A stretch of DNA of 7,241 bases from Ichthyocystis sparus. GTDB taxonomy: Bacteria > Pseudomonadota > Gammaproteobacteria > Burkholderiales > 2013Ark19i. Position numbers and translations under genes: made by a program. Shown here piece by piece: positions 1 through 5,606 of the stretch. The stretch lies in the NCBI RefSeq assembly GCF_900078755.1, contig NZ_FKIH01000045.1; one strand, 5' to 3'. The notes below the pieces were generated by a model that made no database searches, was not told the origin of the DNA, and saw nothing but the letters and a program-made list of their open reading frames with translations. Position 1 is the stretch's first letter; each line of letters starts with the position of its first letter.

Positions 1-233
1 TACGTGGGAAAATTAAATTAGTAATTACAGAATCGACTTTGGTTTTGAGTTCAGATGGAGTAATATCAGAGTCAGGAGAGTTGCTGGAAACTTTGTTGGA
101 AGCGATTGCTAATTCTTTAATGGATGAGTGTTTATTGATCGCTATAGATGTAATTTATGTTGATAAAGATCGTGTTGTAGTTGATAGGGCTAGGAAAGTA
201 TGGAAGCAGAAGAGGAAAGCAGGAAGGGAGTAA
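1..233 (+). CDS. 3' end of family copy A (partial, C-terminal 76 aa)
   Basis: This is the C-terminal end of a gene that starts before the window. The frame is set by alignment with copy B: base 1 corresponds to base 3916, both run 233 bases to a TAA stop, and there are roughly 30 substitutions and no indels counted by eye. The first two bases complete a Leu codon, and the readable protein begins RGKIKLVITEST. The ATG at 39 is internal and is not the true start. The last residues (KVWKQKRKAGRE) are strongly basic, more so than in copy B. A basic C-terminus is a known trait of many type IV secretion substrates in Rickettsiales, but on its own it is weak evidence. The function is unknown. Confidence is high that this is a real gene end, because length and frame are conserved with B and many differences are conservative. 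Confidence 0.85.
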   Translation, partial: RGKIKLVITESTLVLSSDGVISESGELLETLLEAIANSLMDECLLIAIDVIYVDKDRVVVDRARKVWKQKRKAGRE

Positions 234-308
234 GAGCATAATAAAATTTTCTACATACGGAGGCATAGTTTGTGATTACTTTATGATTTTTTTGTAGTTA
301 TGCGAGCA
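234..308. other. 3' flank of copy A
   Basis: This short AT-rich stretch follows the stop codon and matches 4149-4229 after copy B, including a shared block containing AAAATTTTCTAC. No convincing rho-independent terminator is visible: there is no GC-rich stem followed by a T-run, only a weak AAAATTTT palindrome. How transcription of copy A ends is not evident. Confidence 0.4.
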
Positions 309-1118
309 TATATTAAGTTAATGACATTTGCAAGATTAATTTTCACGGTACTTCTTAAGCTGTTGCGTTGTTAATTTGTTGTGTAGTCTTTGTCGTCCTT
401 CATAAGTGTAATCTTTTGTAGATATGATTTAGTTTGAAGTTTTTTAGCGACAATTCTTTGTTTTTTTGGAATTTCTAACTCTTTGAGTAATATTGTTTTA
501 TTAAACACAATGACATTTAATGAACTAGTGTCCGCGTAGTTTACGTCTCTAATTAGTCTTTAAAAAGACTTTTTCAAAAGTGATTTTGGGTGGAACATTA
601 AATTTTTTTCTCTAGCACTACAAAAAATATCAGATTTTAATAGATGTTTTTTGTGAGATGAGTTTTTTATAGAGTAGATGTTTGGTAAGTATGATTTTTG
701 GTATATGATGGTTAAGAGATAAGTATCTTTTATCTATTGTGAATTAGATTTCAGAAATTTTTTGATTGCTTATTTTATTTCGATGGCTTTGATATTTATC
801 TATCAAGTGTTGAGGTATCAAAAATTAATTCTGTAAAATTATTGAGAAAAATGATAGATTGGAATACGAGAAAAGTATTTTGTGTGAAGCTCCATATTTG
901 AAATCTGGTGTTAACGTATCAATACCAGCATAGATTTATGCTTTATCTGGATGGTATACTAAGAGGAAGTAACTGAGTCAACTTTTGTTATGTGATCTAG
1001 TTGAGTGGTATTAGAGTTAGGCAAGTCGATAGATAATTTATTGGAAACTGTTTCTGTAATGAGCTAATGTTCTATACTTTCTATAGACGTAATTTATGTT
1101 GATAGAGGTGTTATTTAA
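309..1118 (+). pseudogene. Decayed relic of the 3' half of the same gene family (spacer A-B)
   Basis: This spacer segment is a degraded family member. The clearest part is 969-1118. Read in one frame it gives VTESTFVM-stop-SS-stop-VVLELGKSIDNLLE, then VSVMS-stop-CSILSIDVIYVDRGVI-stop. That lines up without gaps over much of its length with the copy B C-terminus (VITESTLILSSDGVVSELGELLETLLE, then DVICVDRNR). Weaker matches run upstream: 321 onward (MTFARLIFTVLLKLLR) resembles ETLLRITSRKKVFRGRLR, about residues 484-501 of B; the region around 510-560 resembles NICELFDDIFYVN; and a stretch near 640-660 shares TTTTTTGTGAGA-like sequence with the gene. Several stops, frame changes and net deletions (about 810 bases for about 1.09 kb of gene) rule out an intact product. 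Most of the stops recur in the second spacer, so decay preceded duplication of the unit. The upstream boundary is approximate. Confidence 0.7.
905..928 (+). repeat. Imperfect hairpin in the spacer A-B relic
   Basis: Ten positions can pair around a CGTA loop: CTGGTGTTAA against TATCAATACCAG read as its complement, with one G-T wobble and one A-C mismatch. The equivalent site in the second spacer (4908-4931) is a perfect 10-bp stem. The outermost pair is C-G here and A-T there. No T-run follows, so it is not a standard terminator. Confidence 0.45.
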
Positions 1119-1574
1119 ATTTATATTTATAAGAGTAAGTTTTTGCATAAGTAGTTACTGTAAATATTACGTTATTATTCGTTTACAGTATTGGTTTTTG
1201 ATGAGGCGCTCATGGCATAAAGGTGTATCTATTTTGCTGATAGTTGGTGTTTATTAGTTGTGTGACTAGGGTTTACATGTAGGTGCAGTGAGCCGTATGC
1301 GATATTTTGGGGTGCCTTTCTTACTTTTCTTTTTGTTGCTGCCGAGATGATCAAATCAAGTAAAAAGATGTATTGTCTTATGTTGTCTATTTAGATCACT
1401 TTATCATCGTTAACATAAAATAAATCAACATATTAAATAATATTTTGAATATATACTGGCCTACTATCTGGTGGGGGCTATAGGTTCGTATTGTTCCTCG
1501 AAGTTTGCTATGTTTATTGTGTTTGGTCTCAAAGGAGAGAAGTTAAAGGTTAAATTAGAGGTAAAGAAGGTAAT
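1119..1574 (+). promoter_or_regulatory. Conserved leader/promoter region of copy B
   Basis: This segment has no gene. It matches 5122-5591 at roughly nine bases in ten until about position 1457, then diverges, and matches again from about 1489 (TTGTTCCT). It must carry the promoter of copy B, but no single promoter can be named with confidence. Weak candidates shared by both spacers are TTTACA at 1272-1277 with TATGCG 18 bases later, a TAAAAT at 1416-1421, and a TATACT at 1452-1457 (TATGCT in the other copy). It also holds a 9-bp inverted repeat at 1156-1190. No operator or riboswitch was recognised. Confidence 0.45.
1156..1190 (+). repeat. Inverted repeat TACTGTAAA/TTTACAGTA in the leader of copy B
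   Basis: Two perfect 9-base arms lie at 1156-1164 and 1182-1190, separated by 17 bases. The same arms and spacing occur at 5153-5187 ahead of copy C. It sits just after the relic and before the leader. It could be a protein-binding site or a weak hairpin followed by TTGGTTTTT; the AT-rich stem makes it a poor terminator. Confidence 0.5.
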
Positions 1575-1580
1575 GGAGGA
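1575..1580 (+). promoter_or_regulatory. Ribosome-binding site of copy B (GGAGGA)
   Basis: A strong Shine-Dalgarno match (GGAGG at 1575-1579) lies 7 bases before the TTG at 1587. An in-frame TAA at 1551 lies only 36 bases upstream, so TTG at 1587 is the natural start of copy B. Confidence 0.75.
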
Positions 1581-1586
1581 ATCGAA

Positions 1587-4148
1587 TTGGTAATAAATAT
1601 TACAGACGAAGAGAAAAAGGAGGATGCAGAGGAGGTTGTTTCATTATCATTGTTTCCTCATGTAAGTGAAGCTGGAGCTGAGGGAGCGCTTGCTATGCTA
1701 TCGGCATACGATGGTACTGTTAAGGTACCACATACTAATTTCTCAATTTCAAGTTTTGAACGCGAATTACAATTACAAATTTTATCTGAACATTCTTATA
1801 GTTTAGCCGCATTGTGTAGTATCGGTCCTAGTTGTAGTGTCGATCCCAATTGTATTTTTGATCCCAGTTATATTGTTGAACCCAGTTGTATTGTTGAACC
1901 CAGTTGTATTGTTGAACCCAGTTGTATTGTTGAACCTAGTGATAGTGTTGAACCCAGTTGTAGTGTTGAACCCAGTTGTAGTGTTGAACCCAGTTGTAGT
2001 GTTGAACCTAGTGGTAGTGTTGAACCTAGTTACAGTGTCGATCCAGGTTGTAGTGTAGATTCCAGTTGTAGTATCGAATCCAGTGCTGGTGTTGAACCTA
2101 GTGGTGGTGTTGAGACCAGTTGTAGTGCTGAGCCTATTTGTAGTGTCGATTCCACTTGTATTCTTGAACCCAGTGGTAGTGCAGATTTGTCTATTGAAGA
2201 AATATATTCATATGTAACACCTGAAAAAATGTATAGTGATTTTTTTAATTTGGGCTTGTTATTTAGTGCGTTGTTTGATCTTTATCGTGATAATTTGTTG
2301 TTGCATATCCATGAAAATATACCGGTACTAGCAGCTCCGCGGTTTAAAGTTTATGCAGAGGGAGTGATTAAAGATACTTTTAGTGTTATTTCGATTGGTT
2401 ATACTGATAATGTTTTTTCAATGGGTGCAGTCTATAGATTTCTAAAGTGTCCTGGTATTCACCTTTCAGGCTACAATGAGGATAAATTTTCATCAGAAAG
2501 TAGTATTGCTTTGCTCAGGGCAGAGCTTGAGTTGTTGATGCCTTACTGTATGGAAGGCATTACAAAAATTGTTTCAACTCTAGATAATGAAAAAAAATTG
2601 TTTACAGATGATTTAATATCTTCTATCTCCTCTTCAATTGCGGGTTCGTTTTGTAAATGTGTGCCTATATTTTTAGAACTGATTACTTCTCGTGAATTTT
2701 TAAAGAAGGTTTTTTTCAAGAACATTCCTGGGTTTGACAGAAAAATTTTCTCTCCGGTAGCACAAAACATATTAAATTTAAATAGGAGATTCTTCTGTGA
2801 GGTGTCTCTTTTAGAGAACAGATATTTGGTGAGTATGGTTTTGGGTATTGAAAAAGAGATTCCAGGAATTGCAGACCTATTAGATTCGTATGTAAAAAAT
2901 CTGAGAAATATGGTACTTGATAGTGCATCTAGGGGATTATTTTTTACTTTGGGTTCGTTAGGTGATATTGTGCCACTGAAATCTTTTGTGCCTGTAACAG
3001 AAGGAGTACGTGATTATTTAAGCCGTGAGACATTGCTTAGAATTACTTCTAGAAAGAAGGTTTTTAGGGGGAGATTACGAATACGTGGTTTTTGGGAATT
3101 GGATGGGGCAAGTGGGGATGACGACGATTTTTATAAATCATTAGATGTTGTAATTCTTGATAGAAAAAATTATGTTGGTAAGGGATTTGGTTACTATCTA
3201 ATGAGGGTTTTTACTCCTATATGTGTGTCAGTAGCACGTGATCTTAATAAAATTTTTAGTCGTAGTGTAGGTAGTGAATTGAGTTTATTAACCCTTTTTA
3301 GGTTAGAGGCTAGAGTACGTTATGGAATGTTTGATTTTATTTTTTCTGTTCTGCTAGATATAGGTCTTCTTAGTGAAGTAGACGAAAAACTTAAAAAAAT
3401 TTCTCCTCGTGTAGGAATGAATATTTGTGAATTATTCGACGATATATTTTACGTAAATATAATTGAAACTGTGAAGGAAGATGTTATTGGCGCATTCACT
3501 ATTGAGTTGTTTAAAGGTTTTTTTCCTAAAACAATATCAATTCTCGATAGTAGAGGTAAAAGTAGAAATATGAGTCTTGCTGAAGATATAATTAGTAGTA
3601 CATTCGAAAGTTGTGTTGGTATTTTTTGTGAGAAAATGAAAAATGTTGTAATAGGAAAAGATTTTTTAATTTTTTATATTGAAGAGACCCTTTTTAAAAG
3701 ATTTAGTGAGTGCTGTTTTGCTGTATCAAATGTTGATGTATCGAAAATTTATTCCATCAAATTGGACTTAATTTGTAAAATTGTTAATAAAATTGATAGA
3801 TCATGTTACATGAGTAGTGTGTTTCATAGAACACCAGATTTTTTTGTACCTACTAGAGGAGTAAAATTTGAATTGAGTTCTGATAAATTTGAAACTGGGG
3901 AGCTTATGGAGTGGTTACGTGGGAAAATTAAATTGGTAATTACAGAATCGACTTTGATTTTGAGTTCAGATGGAGTAGTATCAGAGTTAGGAGAGTTGCT
4001 GGAAACTTTGTTGGAAGTGATTGCTAATTCTTCAATGGATGAATGTTTATTGATCGCTAGAGATGTAATTTGTGTTGATAGAAATCGTGCTACAGTTGAT
4101 AGGTCTAGGGTAGTAGGGAAACAGAAGGGGAGAGTGGGAGGTGAGTAA
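1587..4148 (+). CDS. Family copy B: hexapeptide-repeat protein of unknown function, 853 aa
   Basis: This is the only complete member of the array. It starts at TTG with GGAGGA upstream and ends at TAA. I do not recognise the family. Layout: residues 1-76, an acidic N-terminus (MVINITDEEKKEDAEE) ending in the motif LSEHSYSL; residues 77-202, 21 consecutive hexapeptides (consensus C-S-V-E-P-S); residues 203-853, a long domain opening with LSIEEIYSYVTPEKMYSDFFNLGLLF that looks largely alpha-helical, with an acidic GASGDDDD loop near residue 510; and a basic tail (RSRVVGKQKGRVGGE). No signal peptide or clear membrane span is seen. The protein is Cys-rich, with 14 Cys in the repeats alone. Copies A and C match it closely, and relics of its 3' half occupy both spacers. 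An A8 run at 2590-2597 lies in frame at the same place where copy C is frameshifted. Repeats, tail and paralog clustering are compatible with a secreted effector of an intracellular bacterium; this is inference only. Confidence 0.9.
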   Translation: MVINITDEEKKEDAEEVVSLSLFPHVSEAGAEGALAMLSAYDGTVKVPHTNFSISSFERELQLQILSEHSYSLAALCSIGPSCSVDPNCIFDPSYIVEPSCIVEPSCIVEPSCIVEPSDSVEPSCSVEPSCSVEPSCSVEPSGSVEPSYSVDPGCSVDSSCSIESSAGVEPSGGVETSCSAEPICSVDSTCILEPSGSADLSIEEIYSYVTPEKMYSDFFNLGLLFSALFDLYRDNLLLHIHENIPVLAAPRFKVYAEGVIKDTFSVISIGYTDNVFSMGAVYRFLKCPGIHLSGYNEDKFSSESSIALLRAELELLMPYCMEGITKIVSTLDNEKKLFTDDLISSISSSIAGSFCKCVPIFLELITSREFLKKVFFKNIPGFDRKIFSPVAQNILNLNRRFFCEVSLLENRYLVSMVLGIEKEIPGIADLLDSYVKNLRNMVLDSASRGLFFTLGSLGDIVPLKSFVPVTEGVRDYLSRETLLRITSRKKVFRGRLRIRGFWELDGASGDDDDFYKSLDVVILDRKNYVGKGFGYYLMRVFTPICVSVARDLNKIFSRSVGSELSLLTLFRLEARVRYGMFDFIFSVLLDIGLLSEVDEKLKKISPRVGMNICELFDDIFYVNIIETVKEDVIGAFTIELFKGFFPKTISILDSRGKSRNMSLAEDIISSTFESCVGIFCEKMKNVVIGKDFLIFYIEETLFKRFSECCFAVSNVDVSKIYSIKLDLICKIVNKIDRSCYMSSVFHRTPDFFVPTRGVKFELSSDKFETGELMEWLRGKIKLVITESTLILSSDGVVSELGELLETLLEVIANSSMDECLLIARDVICVDRNRATVDRSRVVGKQKGRVGGE
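1815..2192 (+). repeat. 18-bp tandem repeat array, 21 hexapeptide units, in copy B
   Basis: Twenty-one 18-bp units run in perfect register and encode hexads of consensus [C/G/Y]-[S/I]-[V/I]-[E/D]-P-S (residues 77-202). The core is nearly uniform (three CIVEPS in a row, then three CSVEPS in a row). The edges are more varied (CSIGPS, CSVDPN at the start; CSAEPI, CSVDST, GSADLS at the end). Fourteen units begin with Cys. A homogeneous core with diverged ends is the usual sign of ongoing slippage or unequal crossover. Confidence 0.95.
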
Positions 4149-4229
4149 TAGCGTAATAAAATTTTCTACGTATTGAGTGGCATGGTTTGTGGCTTTGTCT
4201 GATTTATTAGTTTTTTAATTATATGTGTG
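4149..4229. other. 3' flank of copy B
   Basis: This is an AT-rich stretch after the stop, equivalent to 234-308. No GC-rich terminator stem with a T-run is visible. A short CGTA/TACG pairing around AAAATTTT is too weak to call. Confidence 0.4.
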
Positions 4230-4417
4230 TATATTAAGTTAATGACATTTACAACGTTAATTTTCACGGTACTTTTTAGGCCGTTGCGTTGTTGGTTCGT
4301 TGTGTATTCTTTGTCCTTCATAAGTGTAACCTTTTGTAGATGTGGTTTAGTTTAAGGTTATTTTTTAGCGACTATTCTTTGTTTTTTGGAATCTCTAACT
4401 CTTTGAGTAACATTGTT

Positions 4418-4500
4418 ACGACGTCGTTTGTAGGTGTAACGGATATTTTCTACATTCCTAATTAGTGATATGAATGTTTATCCGTTTTTGTTAGTCCAAC
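4418..4500. other. About 83-base segment present only in spacer B-C
   Basis: The first spacer passes directly from GAGTAATATTGTT to TATTAAACACAA (about 488-510), whereas this spacer has about 83 extra bases at that point. The segment contains an imperfect hairpin at 4438-4486. Part of it can be aligned loosely with copy B around 3310-3420, which would make it original relic sequence deleted from the first spacer rather than an insertion. The exact ends are uncertain by a few bases. Confidence 0.5.
4438..4486 (+). repeat. Nested inverted repeat in the unit-specific segment
   Basis: The outer arms AACGGATA (4438-4445) and TATCCGTT (4479-4486) are perfect complements. The inner arms ACATTC (4452-4457) and GAATGT (4472-4477) are also perfect complements. 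A 6-base and a 1-base gap separate the two stems, and the loop contains the palindrome CTAATTAG. The element is absent from the first spacer. Confidence 0.5.
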
Positions 4501-4907
4501 TTATTAAACACAATCACATTTAATGAACTTGTGTCCGCGTGGTTTACGTCCTTAATTAGTTTTTAAAAAGACTTTTTCAAAAGTGATTTTGGGTGGAACA
4601 TTAAATTTTTTCTCTAGCACTACAAAAAATATCAGATTTTAATGGATGTTTTTTTGTGAGATGAATTTTTTTATAGCATAGGTATTGTGTAAGTGTGATT
4701 TTGGGTATATGACGTTTAAGAGATAAGTGTTTTTATCTATTGTGAATTAGGTTTCAGGAATTTTTTTATTGCTCATTTTATTTTAATGGCTTTGATATTT
4801 ATCTATGAAGTGTTGAGACATCAAAAATTAATTCTGAAAAATTATTGAGGAAAATGATAGATTGGAATACGACAAAAGTATTTTGTGTGAAGTTCAAGAT
4901 TTGAAAT

Positions 4908-4931
4908 ATGGTATTGACGTATCAATACCAT
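4908..4931 (+). repeat. Perfect 10-bp hairpin in the spacer B-C relic
   Basis: ATGGTATTGA (4908-4917) pairs completely with TCAATACCAT (4922-4931) around the loop CGTA. It is the equivalent of 905-928. No T-run follows. Its role is unknown. Confidence 0.6.
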
Positions 4932-5121
4932 CATAGGTTTATGCTTTAGCTAGATGGTCTACTAAGAGGCAGTAACTGAGTCAACTTTTGTCATGTGATC
5001 TAGTGGAGTGGTATTAGAGTTAGGTAAGTCAATAGATAATTTATTAGAAGCTGTTTCTGTAATGAGCTAATGTTCTATAACTTCTATAGACGTAATTTAT
5101 ATTGATAGAGGTGTTATTTAA

Positions 5122-5591
5122 ATTTATAAGAGTAAGTTTCTGTATAAGTAGTTACTGTAAATATTACATTATTATTCGTTTACAGTATTGGTTTTTGATA
5201 TCTTTTTTTTTGATGGGGCGCTCATGGCATAAGGTCTATCTATTTTGCTGATAATTGGTGTTTATTAGTTGTGTGACTAAGGTTTACATGTAGGTGCAGT
5301 GAGTTGTATGCCATAGTTTTGTGGTGTTTTCCTACTTTTTTTCTTGTTGCTGCAGAGATGATCAGATTAAATAAAAAGATGTATTATCTTATGTTGTCTA
5401 TTTAGATTACTTTATCATCGTTAATATAAAATAAATCAACATATTAAACAATATTTTGGATATATGCTGAAGCCGGTAGGGTTGGGTATGTGTAGCGGTT
5501 CTGTGTTATGTATTAATATTGTTCCTAGAATTTGCTATGAGTTATTGTTCTTACTTTGTTTGGTCTCAAGGGAGAGGTTGAATGGGAAATT
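5122..5591 (+). promoter_or_regulatory. Conserved leader/promoter region of copy C
   Basis: There is no gene in this stretch. It is the counterpart of 1119-1574, highly similar up to about 5462 and then different until about 5519. It shares the 9-bp inverted repeat (5153-5187), TTTACA followed 18 bases later by TATGCC, and a TAAAAT. It differs by an extra GATATC-plus-T-run stretch near 5199-5210. The promoter is presumably here, but its exact site cannot be fixed. Confidence 0.45.
5153..5187 (+). repeat. Inverted repeat TACTGTAAA/TTTACAGTA in the leader of copy C
   Basis: Perfect 9-base arms lie at 5153-5161 and 5179-5187 with a 17-base spacer. Arms and spacing are identical to 1156-1190, although the loop has changed by one base. 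Confidence 0.5.
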
Positions 5592-5597
5592 AAAGGA
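5592..5597 (+). promoter_or_regulatory. Likely ribosome-binding site of copy C (AAAGGA)
   Basis: AAAGGA ends 9 bases before the GTG at 5607. That GTG aligns exactly with the TTG start of copy B (both followed by VINxxDEEK). The frame is open further upstream to a TTG at 5556, but no Shine-Dalgarno site precedes it and copy B has a stop in the equivalent stretch. Confidence 0.5.
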
Positions 5598-5606
5598 TCG
5601 GTAGGG

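Larger units (their letters stand above)
4230..5121 (+). pseudogene. Decayed relic of the 3' half of the same gene family (spacer B-C)
   Basis: This is the counterpart of 309-1118. From 4972 one frame reads VTESTFVM-stop-SSGVVLELGKSIDNLLEAVSVMS-stop-CSITSIDVIYIDRGVI-stop, matching the C-terminal 50 or so residues of copy B. Upstream, 4242 onward reads MTFTTLIFTVLFRPLRCWF, resembling ETLLRITSRKKVFRGRLRIRGFW. The region near 4366-4400 reads FLATILCFLESLTL-stop against FSRSVGSELSLLTLF. The region near 4517 reads TFNELVSAWFTSLISF-stop against NICELFDDIFYVNII. The matches occur in the same order as in B (about residues 476 to 836), in changing frames, so this is a collinear decayed copy with internal deletions rather than chance similarity. 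Stops at 4996 (TGA) and 5068 (TAA) recur in the first relic. No intact product is possible. Confidence 0.72.

Noticed and set aside
1200..1256. Possible 18-residue leader peptide (MRRSWHKGVSILLIVGVY)
   Set aside because: It has no Shine-Dalgarno site, and the equivalent sequence in the second leader is frameshifted and stops after 12 residues.
1837..2058. Hydrophobic 73-residue frame (VVLLNP-type repeats) within the array of copy B
   Set aside because: It is the 18-bp repeat read in another frame. It has no start context of its own, and copy C does not keep an equivalent.
1815..2192. CRISPR-like array
   Set aside because: The 18-bp units are contiguous without spacers and are translated in frame as hexapeptides.
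2543..2928. Two minus-strand frames of 70-75 residues within copy B
   Set aside because: They are shadows of the strongly conserved sense frame, with no supporting start sites or conservation.
4149..4200. Rho-independent terminator after copy B
   Set aside because: Only a 4-bp CGTA/TACG pairing around AAAATTTT is found, with no GC-rich stem and no T-run.
5556..5606. Upstream TTG start for copy C adding 17 residues
   Set aside because: There is no ribosome-binding site before it, the matching stretch of copy B has a stop, and similarity of the proteins begins at GTG 5607.
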